Origin: Clostridia bacterium
Lineage (GTDB): Bacteria; Bacillota; Clostridia; Christensenellales; QALW01
NCBI GenBank assembly: GCA_900769815.1
Contig: CAAGID010000020.1
Coordinates: 1 to 40,911 of the forward strand
DNA: 40,911 bases
Direction: 5' to 3'
Below, one piece after another: positions 14,167 through 23,144 of this stretch. The notes below the pieces were generated by a model. The model saw only the letters and a program-made list of their open reading frames with translations. It had not been told where the DNA came from and did no database searches. The position numbers were made by a program, and so were the translations under genes. Numbering within the stretch: the first letter of the stretch is position 1; each line of letters begins with the position of its first letter.

Positions 14167-15809
14167 CGAAAAAGATATTTCACGCTATATTTACGGTAGC
14201 ATTGGTGGTACTCCTTGCAAGCATCGGCATTGCAACAAGCTTTTTATATGAATATTTTAACAGTTCTCAGGTAAAGCAGTTGAAAGCAGAGCTTTCCCGT
14301 GTATCTGACATAGTAAACGAGAAAGGCGTTAAATATTTCGATAGCTTTGACCCTACCGTTTTCCGTTTTACCTTGGTGGATACTGACGGCACCGTGCTTT
14401 ACGACACGCAGGCAAATATAAATGAAATGGAAAATCACGCTGACCGCGAGGAAGTTATTGAAGCCTTTAAGAATGGCAAAGGCAGCGGTGCAAGAAGCTC
14501 CTCAACGCTTACCGAAAAAACATTTTATGAGGCGGTTCTTCTTGAAAACGGCAAGGTACTTCGTATCTCAGTAAGTCAGCTGACTGCAGGTGCTTTGATT
14601 CTTGGTATGCTGCCTGCAATTTGTGCAGTTATTTTGGCTGCTGCAGTTCTTGCAATAATACTTTCACATACAATGGCAAAGAAGATAACCGAGCCCTTGA
14701 TGAAACTTGACTTGGAACATCCAACGGATAACAGTACTTATGAAGAATTGACCCCCATACTTACAAAGGTTCACAGACAGCACAAGCAAATTAAAACGCA
14801 AATGGAAACTTTACGCAGAAAGTCTGATGAGTTCGAGCAGATTATTTCTTCGATGAATGAAGGACTTGTTTTACTTGATGAACACGGTATGGTGCTCAGT
14901 ATGAATGCTGCCGCAAAGAAAATATTTGCCGTCAAGAAGGAAATTAAGGACAGTGATTTCCTGCTTGTTGACCGCACAAGTAAAATGAGCAAGGCGATCT
15001 GGAAAGCCCTTGAGGGTAAACACAGTCAATATACTGAGGAAAGAGACGGCAGCGAGTATCAGTTTACCATTAACCCCATTGAATCGGATGGTAAGGTTCT
15101 CGGTGCGGTTATTCTTGTGTTTGATATCAGCGACCGTGCTTTTTTAGAGCGTAACCGACAAGAGTTTACCGCCAACGTTACTCACGAACTGAAAACTCCC
15201 CTTCAATCCATTATCGGAAGTGCCGAGCTCCTTGAAAACGGTCTTGTAAAGCCTGAGGATACGGCAAGGTTCGTCGGTAATATCCGCAAGGAAGCAACAA
15301 GACTTGTTTCCCTTATCAACGATATTATCCGCCTTTCTCAGCTTGATGAAAACAGCGAACCGGCAACTGAAACGGTAGAACTTAGCGAAGTAGCAAAAGA
15401 GGTCGTTGAGGTGTTGACAGTATCAGCGGCAAAGAAAAATATTGAGCTTTCCCTTGAAGGCGGACCACTAAACATTTACGGTGTACGCCGTTATGTTTAC
15501 GAGATTATTTATAATCTTTGCGATAACGCCATTCGCTACAATGTAGAAGGCGGTAAAGTTGAAATAAAGATAAAAAATGATAATGACCGTGCAGTAGTAT
15601 CTGTAAAAGATACCGGCATTGGTATTGCACCGGAACATCAAAGCCGAATCTTTGAACGCTTCTATCGTGTAGATAAAAGCCATTCCAAAGAAACCGGTGG
15701 TACCGGTCTTGGCCTATCTATCGTAAAGCATGCTGTACAATATCACAACGGCAAGATAACGTTAGATAGTGAAAAGGGAAAGGGCACAACCATAACAGTT
15801 ACTTTTTAA
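14163..15809 (+). CDS. phoR: phosphate-sensing histidine kinase PhoR
   Basis: 548 residues. Membrane helices at about 6-28 and 144-169 enclose a small extracytoplasmic domain; a short HAMP-like linker follows, then a PAS domain (about 222-325), the HisKA box HELKTPLQS with His341, and a HATPase domain with the N box NLCDNAIRYN, G1 DTGIGI and G2 GTGLGLSI. It phosphorylates the adjacent regulator. The ATG overlaps the regulator's stop (ATGA), so the two are co-translated. In this family the signal comes through PstSCAB and PhoU; here both pstB and phoU read as broken, which makes its input state uncertain. A hairpin shared with the converging MATE gene ends the transcript. Confidence 0.95.
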   Translation: MTKKIFHAIFTVALVVLLASIGIATSFLYEYFNSSQVKQLKAELSRVSDIVNEKGVKYFDSFDPTVFRFTLVDTDGTVLYDTQANINEMENHADREEVIEAFKNGKGSGARSSSTLTEKTFYEAVLLENGKVLRISVSQLTAGALILGMLPAICAVILAAAVLAIILSHTMAKKITEPLMKLDLEHPTDNSTYEELTPILTKVHRQHKQIKTQMETLRRKSDEFEQIISSMNEGLVLLDEHGMVLSMNAAAKKIFAVKKEIKDSDFLLVDRTSKMSKAIWKALEGKHSQYTEERDGSEYQFTINPIESDGKVLGAVILVFDISDRAFLERNRQEFTANVTHELKTPLQSIIGSAELLENGLVKPEDTARFVGNIRKEATRLVSLINDIIRLSQLDENSEPATETVELSEVAKEVVEVLTVSAAKKNIELSLEGGPLNIYGVRRYVYEIIYNLCDNAIRYNVEGGKVEIKIKNDNDRAVVSVKDTGIGIAPEHQSRIFERFYRVDKSHSKETGGTGLGLSIVKHAVQYHNGKITLDSEKGKGTTITVTF

Positions 15810-15861
15810 TAAATATTTATAAAAATAATGTATCTTGACTTGGAATACGGATACAAAAAAA

Positions 15862-15888
15862 GGCTTGAATGTATGTCACATTCAAGCC
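15862..15888. terminator. bidirectional terminator between phoR and the MATE gene
   Basis: GGCTTGAATGT (15862-15872), loop ATGTC, ACATTCAAGCC (15878-15888), flanked by A7 and T4. The stop codon of the MATE gene (complement of 15882-15884) lies inside the right arm, so the two genes share it with no spacer. Confidence 0.88.
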
Positions 15889-17240
15889 CTTTTAATTTTT
15901 ATATCAAAAGTATGTATCCAATCAGCCTTTAAGAAGTATATAAGGAAGATAATACTGCTTAATGTCCAGGTAATAGGGTATGCCCAAGACACGGTTGTAA
16001 GCTGATTTATGAGTTTTACTGCCACAAAAATGTAGGTTATACGGAACAAACACCAACAAGCAAGCATTGTAAACATAGGCATTGTAGGTCTGCCTGCACC
16101 ACGCATAACACTTGCAATACAATGGGAGAAGGCGAGCAGAAAATAAAAAAGACTGATAGTACGCATATGCTGTACCCCTAAAACGATTGCTTCTTGCGAA
16201 TCGGTAAAAAAGGCGATAAGTTGCGGAGCAAATATATAGGAAAGAACACCGATGAGCTCAGCCATTAAGCAGCTTGAAATAACACCGAAGGAAACGCCTT
16301 TTTTTACTCGTGAGTAATTCCCTGCACCTAAATTTTGACCGACAAAGGTGGTTAGTGCCTGAGTAAAGCAGGTAACGGGAAGGAAAGCAAAGCCCTCTAA
16401 CTTTGAATATGACCCGCATCCTGCCATAGCCGCCTTGCCAAAGGAATTGATATTTGATTGCACAAAAACGTTTGCTATTGCAATAACGCTGTTCTGCACA
16501 CCTGAGGGCAACCCATATCGGATAATTTCCAAAAGACATTTTTTATCAAAACGGATTTCCTTGATTTGAACACGATAGGGGGCATCTGCACGCAGTAAAT
16601 GTATAAAGCAAAGAAATGCACTTACACCTTGTGATAGGGTCGTTGCTATGGCGGCAGAGCCTACACCCCAATTAAGAACTGCAACAAAAAGCATATCTAA
16701 AATTATGTTTATGCAGGTGGAAAAAATCAAATAATAAAGAGGGTGCTTGCTGTTGCCTACGGCGTGGAGGATTCCCACAAAAATATTATACATTACCGTA
16801 AATATTGCGCCTAAAAAATAAAAGCGGAAATATTCAATTGACTGTGGTAAAACTTCTTCAGGTGTCCCCATCCAAGCTAAAATAACGGGGGTAAATATAA
16901 TACCGATAACCGTCAATATAATTCCTATAACAAGACCGAAAGCAATGGAGGTATGTATGGTTTTACGCATATCAAAATAATCTTTTGCACCGAAAGCCTT
17001 TGCTATTACAACACCTGCACCCATTGCAACGCCGTTGAAAAAGCTTACCATCATAAAAATCAGGCTTCCTGATGAACTAACTGCCGCTAAAGCGTTTTCG
17101 TCGATATAATTGCCTACGCACCAGGCATCAAAGGCATTGTAAAGCTGTTGAAAAAGGTTGCTTAAAAACACGGGAAGGGCAAATAACAGTATTGCTTTCC
17201 AGATAGAGCCCTCGGTTAACGAACGGCCTTTTGCACTCAA
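15882..17240 (-). CDS. MATE-family multidrug/cation antiporter
   Basis: 452 residues from the TTG at 17240, chosen because AAAAAGGAGGGG ends about 7 bases upstream; an earlier TTG seven codons up overlaps the binding site itself. Twelve hydrophobic helices fall in two MatE halves, with the family marks LPVFLSNLFQQLYNAFDAWCVG at the N-terminus (outer helix 1) and the second-half repeat beginning near YGLPSGVQNSVIAIANVF. These antiporters expel cationic drugs or metabolites using Na+ or H+. The closest general type is the clostridial NorM/DinF-like group; the substrate cannot be read from sequence. No regulator is adjacent. Confidence 0.93.
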   Translation of the reverse strand: MSAKGRSLTEGSIWKAILLFALPVFLSNLFQQLYNAFDAWCVGNYIDENALAAVSSSGSLIFMMVSFFNGVAMGAGVVIAKAFGAKDYFDMRKTIHTSIAFGLVIGIILTVIGIIFTPVILAWMGTPEEVLPQSIEYFRFYFLGAIFTVMYNIFVGILHAVGNSKHPLYYLIFSTCINIILDMLFVAVLNWGVGSAAIATTLSQGVSAFLCFIHLLRADAPYRVQIKEIRFDKKCLLEIIRYGLPSGVQNSVIAIANVFVQSNINSFGKAAMAGCGSYSKLEGFAFLPVTCFTQALTTFVGQNLGAGNYSRVKKGVSFGVISSCLMAELIGVLSYIFAPQLIAFFTDSQEAIVLGVQHMRTISLFYFLLAFSHCIASVMRGAGRPTMPMFTMLACWCLFRITYIFVAVKLINQLTTVSWAYPITWTLSSIIFLIYFLKADWIHTFDIKIKRA

Positions 17241-17320
17241 TAAAAACCCCTCCTTTTTCAAAGTATGACAATTATATCATAACTCATAATTAAAGTAAAC
17301 ACATTTTGAAATACCGGAAA

Positions 17321-17349
17321 TTGACAAATGATTATAAACGGTGTATAAT
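17321..17349 (+). promoter_or_regulatory. consensus sigma-A promoter of the LtaS-like gene
   Basis: TTGACA (17321-17326), 17-bp spacer, TATAAT (17344-17349). Both hexamers match the consensus fully. The start codon follows at 17380. Confidence 0.9.
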
Positions 17350-17379
17350 TATCGCGGTTGTATTTTTTAGGGAAAAGAG

Positions 17380-19422
17380 ATGAATTATATGTTTAAAAGT
17401 AGAATTATGGAGATTTTAAAGAAAATAGCAGGCATAAAGGACACGCCCTTTTTATTTGCATTGTTTTTTCCTTTACTTATATTCTATTATGAAATTCTTT
17501 TTCACGTGTTTACTGTGGGCGGATTTTTCCAATTAAATACTTTGCTTATTGCATTATTTTCCTTTGCATACGGCTGGCTTTTGTATATACTTATAACTCT
17601 TGTGAAGAATAGGATAGCCGTAACGATTCTTACGGCTGCAGGCGGACTTTTGCCGGCAATAATGTATCTTGTTGAATACTTCGTATACCGCCAATTCAAG
17701 GTGCTTTACGACGTAAACACAGTTACAAGTGGTGCATCCGATGCTATGAGCAGTTTTAAGGATATGGCACTTGCCCTTGTATTTAGTTTCGATGGAATAC
17801 TTAAGATAATTCTTTATCTTATCCCCGTAGTTTTATTTGTTATTTTCAGCAGAAAAATCATTCTTGAGGCTGACTATAGGAGCCGTATTTTAGGTGGGTT
17901 AGGTGCAGTTTTCAGTTACGGCATATGCCTTATACTTATTTTTACAAACACCGTTTATCTTCCTGTTTTCACAAATGAATATAGCTTTAACTCTGCAGTT
18001 AGCAGTTTCGGCTTGATTACAGGTGTTGGCTTGGATATTAAAAAAGGCGTTGTAGGCAGTGGAGACCAGGATTTTGAAATTACGCCCATTAACCCTATAG
18101 TAACTGCAACACCTGATAATCAGGACAAGCCTGTTATTGAAGAACCTACAGAAACGCCAAAAGTGTATGGATACCATCAGCTTGATTTGAATTTAACAGG
18201 CGGAAGCGGAGATATTCAAAAAATAAATCAATACGTTTCCTCTGTTATGCCTGCAAAGGAAAATCAGTATACAGGCTTATTTAAAGGCAAAAACCTTATT
18301 TTTATTACGGCCGAAGCCTTTTCCGCAGAAGTAATCGACCCTCAATTAACGCCTACCTTATACCGCCTTGCAACAAAGGGCATACAGTTTAATGATTATT
18401 ATCAAGCAAACAGTGCTGGCACAACGGGCGGCGAATATCAGAATATATTCGGTATGATTGCTTCAAAAGGCGGCTCGTCATTTAAGGAAACTGCAAGCCA
18501 CTATAACTATATGACTATGGGCAGTCAGCTTGACCGACTTGGCTATTACGGGAAAGCCTTCCATAATAATTCATACACTTTCTATGACCGCAACAAAACT
18601 CATATCAATTTAGGTTATTCCGACGGCTTTATGGGCTATGGCAACGGTATGGAAGAATACGTTAAAAACGTATGGCCCCAAAGTGATGCTGAAATGATGA
18701 TAGGCACACTTCCCACTTATATTGATAAACAGCCCTTTAACGTTTATTATATGTCGGTAAGCGGACACAGTAACTATACACGTACAGGCAATACTATGAC
18801 CTTAAGACATTGGAAGCGCGTTGAACATCTTCCGTATTCTGATGACGTTAAAGGTTATCTTGCCGCCAACCTCGATTTTGAAGATGCAATGGCACAGACG
18901 GTTAAAATGCTTGAAGAAAAGGGCATTGCCGATGATACTGTAATCTGCATTGCCTCCGACCATTTCCCATATGGCTTAGACGAAAACGGTACTTTAGGTA
19001 AAATGCCAAATCTTTCAGAATTATACGGCTACAATGTAACAACTTCCTTTGAGAGAGACCATTCAAGTCTTATTATTTGGAGTGGCTGTCTTGAAGATAT
19101 GGAGCCTATAGTAGTTGATACACCTACGTTCAGTCTTGATATTCTGCCAACTTTATCAAACTTGTTCGGTACAGAATACGATTCCCGCCTATTCCCCGGC
19201 AGAGATGCACTTTCTGATACCGAAGCACTTGTCTTTAACTCCTCTTACGATTGGAAAACAAGTTACGGTACTTATTATGCAAATAAAGGTAAGTTTATCC
19301 CCAACGATGGCGTGACGGTGCCCGATGGCTACGTTGATAATATCAAAGCGCAGGTAAGAAACAAAATGCTCTATTGTAGCTTAGTCCTTGAAAACGATTA
19401 TTTTAGATACTTATTTAAATAA
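17380..19422 (+). CDS. LtaS-like sulfatase-family membrane transferase
   Basis: 680 residues. Five membrane helices lie in the first 200 residues (about 23-45, 52-76, 82-104, 128-155, 172-196). A Pro/Thr linker (about 235-262) leads to an extracellular sulfatase/alkaline-phosphatase-fold domain from about 303: metal ligand Glu312 in FITAEAFS, nucleophile Thr348 in SAGTTGGEYQ, His463 in VSGHSNY and the Asp527-His528 pair in IASDHFPYG. This matches lipoteichoic acid synthase, which polymerises glycerol phosphate from phosphatidylglycerol. Related proteins transfer phosphoglycerol or phosphoethanolamine to other glycans, so the exact acceptor is inferred. Own consensus promoter, own terminator. 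Confidence 0.9.
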   Translation: MNYMFKSRIMEILKKIAGIKDTPFLFALFFPLLIFYYEILFHVFTVGGFFQLNTLLIALFSFAYGWLLYILITLVKNRIAVTILTAAGGLLPAIMYLVEYFVYRQFKVLYDVNTVTSGASDAMSSFKDMALALVFSFDGILKIILYLIPVVLFVIFSRKIILEADYRSRILGGLGAVFSYGICLILIFTNTVYLPVFTNEYSFNSAVSSFGLITGVGLDIKKGVVGSGDQDFEITPINPIVTATPDNQDKPVIEEPTETPKVYGYHQLDLNLTGGSGDIQKINQYVSSVMPAKENQYTGLFKGKNLIFITAEAFSAEVIDPQLTPTLYRLATKGIQFNDYYQANSAGTTGGEYQNIFGMIASKGGSSFKETASHYNYMTMGSQLDRLGYYGKAFHNNSYTFYDRNKTHINLGYSDGFMGYGNGMEEYVKNVWPQSDAEMMIGTLPTYIDKQPFNVYYMSVSGHSNYTRTGNTMTLRHWKRVEHLPYSDDVKGYLAANLDFEDAMAQTVKMLEEKGIADDTVICIASDHFPYGLDENGTLGKMPNLSELYGYNVTTSFERDHSSLIIWSGCLEDMEPIVVDTPTFSLDILPTLSNLFGTEYDSRLFPGRDALSDTEALVFNSSYDWKTSYGTYYANKGKFIPNDGVTVPDGYVDNIKAQVRNKMLYCSLVLENDYFRYLFK

Positions 19423-19424
19423 CT

Positions 19425-19462
19425 AAAAAAGACTTGCTGTTTCGGTTCAGCAAGTCTTTTTT
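19425..19462. terminator. bidirectional terminator between the LtaS-like and SASA genes
   Basis: AAAAAAGACTTGCTG (19425-19439) pairs with CAGCAAGTCTTTTTT (19448-19462), 15 bp, usable from both converging genes. Confidence 0.93.
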
Positions 19463-19467
19463 ACTTC

Positions 19468-20202
19468 CTACAATTTTTCCATTTCAGTTCGTTCTTTATC
19501 TTCTTTCACGTCGGTACTGTTTTCAAGTTTATAAAGCCTATCAAACTCAGCAAAGTATCTTAAACCAAACTCATAAAGAGACTCGGAACAAAAGTGCAGA
19601 TTATCAGGGTTTGACTTTAAATTTTCAGCCGATACAAAGGCTATATTATCGTTATCCTTGGCAATTTCTTTAAGAGCGTTGTTTATAAGATAATATTCTT
19701 TTAACCGGCCGTCGCCGTAATCAGCAAGGAAATCGCCTAACCCGCCAATAATAACGGGTACGTCTATACCAAGATCTCTTTGCATTGCGCTTATCATTTT
19801 TTCAAAACGCTCTTTGTAGGTTGAAGCAAATTCTTTAGTTGAGTCTGCTTCGCCCTGATGCCATAATATACCCACGATTTTTGAGGTGCGCATTGCAAGG
19901 CGTGCGTTATTAACTGCATTATCATATAAAAGAGAGCCTTCTTGCCACAGATCAAGCTCAGTTCCGCCGTCAGCACAGGGGATAAGCCCAATATCAACAC
20001 CGTATTTTTTTACGTATGCCTCTGCAAAGCTTTCGGCAAGACAAACACCTGAAAAAACTCTGTCAGGGTTAACAGGTCTGAAAAAGGACTGCCATCTGCC
20101 GTTACGGAGTATATAAATATGTGAGGGATTAGTTTCTTTTGCCTCGTTTATAAAGCCTCTGCCTGCCATATTTGATTGTCCGATAAGTAAAATTGAATTC
20201 AT
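19468..20202 (-). CDS. SASA-domain sialate O-acetylesterase-like protein
   Basis: 244 residues from ATG 20202, chosen because GGAGG lies 7 bases upstream; the longer frame has no binding site. The SASA/CE6 fold is shown by GQSNMAGRG at residues 8-16 (catalytic Ser10), PCADGGTELDLW, the GILWHQGEAD block near the middle and DNLHF near the end carrying the catalytic Asp/His pair. Such enzymes remove acetyl groups from sialic acid or plant polysaccharides. There is no signal peptide, so it should act in the cytosol on imported sugars or oligosaccharides. The last 20 residues are a charged tail. No sugar transporter is nearby. Confidence 0.9.
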   Translation of the reverse strand: MNSILLIGQSNMAGRGFINEAKETNPSHIYILRNGRWQSFFRPVNPDRVFSGVCLAESFAEAYVKKYGVDIGLIPCADGGTELDLWQEGSLLYDNAVNNARLAMRTSKIVGILWHQGEADSTKEFASTYKERFEKMISAMQRDLGIDVPVIIGGLGDFLADYGDGRLKEYYLINNALKEIAKDNDNIAFVSAENLKSNPDNLHFCSESLYEFGLRYFAEFDRLYKLENSTDVKEDKERTEMEKL

Positions 20203-20265
20203 AAAATCGCCTCCGATAAATATACCTAATTTTACCATTAGAGAGGGAAAGTGTCAATAAAAAGG

Positions 20266-20293
20266 TTGCAAAAAAATGCAATTATGCTATAAT
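20266..20293 (+). promoter_or_regulatory. promoter of ppa
   Basis: TTGCAA (20266-20271), 16 bp, TATAAT (20288-20293). GAAGGAG and the ATG follow at 20326. Confidence 0.75.
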
Positions 20294-20325
20294 ATAAAAA
20301 CAGTTTAATTTGAAGGAGAAAATTT

Positions 20326-20880
20326 ATGAACCCTTGGCATTGCTTTGAAGAAGACAGAATCACACCTGAAGATTTTGTTGCAATAGTTGAAATTCCCAAA
20401 GGCGGAAGAAAGAAATACGAACTTGATAAGGAAACGGGACTTCTTCGTCTTGATAGAATGTTATTTACTTCAACGGTATATCCTGCAAATTATGGATTTA
20501 TTCCCGGAACGCTTTCAGAGGACCACGACCCTCTTGACGTACTTGTATTGTGCCAGGAAGGTCTTGATCCATTAGTTGAGGTTGATTGCTATCCAATCGG
20601 CGTTTTAAAAATGATTGATGGCGATGAAAAGGATGAGAAAATAATTGCTATCCCCAAAGGCGATCCAACGCTTAATATGTATAACGATATTTCCGAGCTT
20701 CCTCAGCACCAGTTTCAGGAAATCAAGCATTTCTTTGAGGTGTATAAGTTCCTTGAAAACAAGGTAACGCACGTTGAACAGATTTGCGACCGCAAGGAAG
20801 CCTTAAAGATTATTGAAGACTCTATTACCGCGTACCGCCACCGTTTTGGTAAGGGTGGGGTAGACCAGTGGAAAGAATAA
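20326..20880 (+). CDS. ppa: inorganic pyrophosphatase, family I
   Basis: 184 residues, the usual size. It hydrolyses pyrophosphate to phosphate in the cytosol, pulling biosynthetic reactions forward. The active site is easy to read: EIPKGGRKKYELDK (Glu22 and Lys25 region), YPANYGFIPGTL, and the metal cluster EDHDPLDVLVL with Asp66, Asp68 and Asp71, followed by GDEKDEKIIAIP. Single gene with its own promoter and a terminator shared with the converging PHP gene. Family I enzymes are less common than family II in Firmicutes but do occur. Confidence 0.95.
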   Translation: MNPWHCFEEDRITPEDFVAIVEIPKGGRKKYELDKETGLLRLDRMLFTSTVYPANYGFIPGTLSEDHDPLDVLVLCQEGLDPLVEVDCYPIGVLKMIDGDEKDEKIIAIPKGDPTLNMYNDISELPQHQFQEIKHFFEVYKFLENKVTHVEQICDRKEALKIIEDSITAYRHRFGKGGVDQWKE

Positions 20881-20911
20881 AAAATAAACCTCTGCATAGA
20901 GGTTTATTTTT
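20878..20911. terminator. bidirectional terminator between ppa and the PHP gene
   Basis: AAAATAAACCTCT (20881-20893), loop GCAT, AGAGGTTTATTTT (20898-20910), flanked by A and T runs. Confidence 0.88.
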
Positions 20912-21591
20912 TATTCCTTTATCAAATTAAATGCACCGCGTTTAAGAACGTCTACAAGGTCTTTTTGAGTTTTTAATCTGACAGCAGTTTCAATACCGCC
21001 GTTGCAGGCAGCGACTTTTCCATGGGCATCGCCCCCTGCAATAAGTAACAGATCTTTGTGATTTTCAGCATATTCTTCAGCATCCATATTGTCTTTTAGC
21101 GGATTGCAAAAATTATAAATTTCAATGCCGTCAATAAAATCATCCATAACACCTACGTTTGTTATATAACTACGTCTTCTGTAAGGATGTGCCTGATAGA
21201 TAAGTACGTCGTATCGCTTTAAGGTTTTATACCATATTTCAGGGTCTTTTGAATCGAGTTCAGGGTGGTCATATAACATCTGAGGAGTTATGCCGTAAAC
21301 AAGAATCTCTCTGCCACCGCCAATATCCTGCTCAATGCCAAAATAAAAATCAAGGTCAAGTTTTTTGCCTGTTTCAACGAAGGCAAGATAATCGTCTTCA
21401 TAAGCTTTTACAAAATCTTTCCAAGATAAATTTCTGTCAATACCCGTGTTACCGCCTTTAAAATGATTAGTAATAACACCACCCTGAAAACCGCCATCCT
21501 TTATATATTGAGCCATTTGTTCAGGCGTTGCATTAGCGCAAGCGCTGCAGGGGAAAGTATGCATATGCATCTGATATTTAAATTTTTTCAA
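20911..21591 (-). CDS. PHP-domain metal-dependent phosphoesterase
   Basis: 226 residues. The PHP metal centre is visible: MHMHTFPCSACAN (His9, His11), VITNHFKGGN, FYFGIEQDI (Glu), LIYQAHPYR (His) and IAGGDAHG (Asp, His). PHP proteins hydrolyse phosphate esters or nucleotides using three metal ions; the substrate here is not known. Last gene of a four-gene minus-strand operon; its ATG overlaps the rsmI stop by four bases. The context is RNA modification and wall turnover, which does not point to one substrate. Confidence 0.88.
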   Translation of the reverse strand: MKKFKYQMHMHTFPCSACANATPEQMAQYIKDGGFQGGVITNHFKGGNTGIDRNLSWKDFVKAYEDDYLAFVETGKKLDLDFYFGIEQDIGGGREILVYGITPQMLYDHPELDSKDPEIWYKTLKRYDVLIYQAHPYRRRSYITNVGVMDDFIDGIEIYNFCNPLKDNMDAEEYAENHKDLLLIAGGDAHGKVAACNGGIETAVRLKTQKDLVDVLKRGAFNLIKE

Positions 21592-22400
21592 AGTTCAATA
21601 GCCTCCATGTATACGTCGTTTTTAGGAATATTCATTCTCTGTGCCACTTGCTTGATGGCGCTTTTTTTATCAATACCCTCATTTAATAAAAGCTGTACCT
21701 GTTCTTTTATTGAAAGCGTTTCAAATTCTTCGGTAAGTGCGTTTTCCTTTTGTGCTAAAACAAGCACAAACTCGCCTTTTATTGTGGGCAGTTTTTCCTG
21801 CCATTCATTTAAGGGGAAGGTTACGCACTCCTCGTGAATTTTAGTAATCTCTCTTACTATCGCAATTTCCCTTGAGCCTAAGCTCTTAGCTAAATCCTCT
21901 AAAGTTTTTTCCAAATGATGGGGGCTTTCGTGCAAAATAACTGCACGGGGCTCTTTTTTTAACGCTTCGATTCTCTCTTTTCGTTCTTTACCTGTTTTAG
22001 GAAGGAATCCTTCGAAAACGAAACGGTCACACTTAAAGCCTGAAAGTACAAGCGCACAAAGACCTGCATTTGCACCGGGTAAAACTGTTACCGGCAGATT
22101 TCTTTCTCTTGCTTTTTTTACTAAAACGTAGCCCGGGTCAGATATGCAGGGCATACCTGCGTCTGTTACAAGAACAATGTTTTCGCCATTTGCGATTCTG
22201 TCTAAAATCTGTTCTGATCGTGATTGTTCATTGTGCTCGTGATAAGAAATAAGCGGTTTATTTATTTCATACTTAAAAAATAATGAGGCACTATGACGTG
22301 TATCTTCGCAGGCAATAGCGTCACATTCCTTTAGAACACGAAGGGCACGTAAGGTTATATCTTCAAGGTTGCCTATTGGCGTTGCACAAATATATAACAT
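21588..22400 (-). CDS. rsmI: 16S rRNA (cytidine1402-2'-O)-methyltransferase
   Basis: 270 residues, normal length. It methylates the ribose of C1402 in the decoding centre of 16S rRNA using SAM. Motifs of the tetrapyrrole-methylase fold: the N-terminal TPIGNLEDITLRA, CEDTRHS, ISYHEHNE, VTDAGMPCISDPG (the SAM and substrate loop), LPGANAGLCALVLSG and HESPHHL. It starts immediately after the trmN6-type gene and overlaps the PHP gene by four bases, so translation along the operon is coupled. Confidence 0.96.
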   Translation of the reverse strand: MLYICATPIGNLEDITLRALRVLKECDAIACEDTRHSASLFFKYEINKPLISYHEHNEQSRSEQILDRIANGENIVLVTDAGMPCISDPGYVLVKKARERNLPVTVLPGANAGLCALVLSGFKCDRFVFEGFLPKTGKERKERIEALKKEPRAVILHESPHHLEKTLEDLAKSLGSREIAIVREITKIHEECVTFPLNEWQEKLPTIKGEFVLVLAQKENALTEEFETLSIKEQVQLLLNEGIDKKSAIKQVAQRMNIPKNDVYMEAIEL

Positions 22401-23144
22401 TTAATTTTCCTCCACGTGATATATGCGGTTGATTTCATCGTTTATATTGCCGTCTTTATCGTAAATACATAGGGTAGGCTCCCAATTCATATAGGGCTTG
22501 CCTTCTTTTACACCTTCAATTAAAACTACGTAAGCAGGTGTATGGGGGCGTGACTGAACGGGGCGTACACGCTTTGGCTCAATATTATATTTACGCATGG
22601 TTGCAAAAATATCCACTATTCTGTCGGAGTGATTTATCATTGCAAATCTTCCGCCGTTTTTTAAAAGATAATTAGCGGCCTGACATACGTCGTCTAATGT
22701 GCAGGTTGCTTCGTGCTTTGAAAGAGAGTGGGCATCATCTTTATTATGCTCGCCACTGTTGTCTTTTTTATAGGGCGGGTTGCAAACAACTGTAGAATAT
22801 TTGCAGGAGGGCAGAACACCCTTTAAATTTCTTAAATCGCAGTTATGAACTGTAATTCTGTCTTCAAGATTATTTAATTTTACGGTACGGCTTGCCATTT
22901 CAGCCATAAAATCCTGAATTTCCACCGCATCGCAATGTACGTATTCATGTCTACCGTATAAAAGAATAGGTAAAATACCCGTACCTGTACCTAAATCACA
23001 AATCTCGGCATTCTTTTTTACCGTTGCAAAGTCGGCAAGGAGAACTGCATCAGTTCCAAAACAGAAATATTCAGGGTTCTGAATAATCTTCAGACCCCTG
23101 AACTGTAAATCGTCTATTCTTTCGTTTTCCTTTAAAAGATTCAT
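22401..23144 (-). CDS. trmN6: tRNA1(Val) adenine-37-N6-methyltransferase-type protein
   Basis: 247 residues. Class I SAM-dependent methyltransferase: SAM motif I DLGTGTG at 50-56, acidic loop VEIQ, and the amino-methylase motif IV NPPY at 122-125 followed by KKDNSGEHN, as in the TrmN6/YfiC group that modifies A37 of tRNA-Val. It directly abuts the upstream wall-hydrolase gene (one base between stop and start) and the rsmI gene. The exact tRNA target in this organism is inferred from family. Confidence 0.88.
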   Translation of the reverse strand: MNLLKENERIDDLQFRGLKIIQNPEYFCFGTDAVLLADFATVKKNAEICDLGTGTGILPILLYGRHEYVHCDAVEIQDFMAEMASRTVKLNNLEDRITVHNCDLRNLKGVLPSCKYSTVVCNPPYKKDNSGEHNKDDAHSLSKHEATCTLDDVCQAANYLLKNGGRFAMINHSDRIVDIFATMRKYNIEPKRVRPVQSRPHTPAYVVLIEGVKEGKPYMNWEPTLCIYDKDGNINDEINRIYHVEEN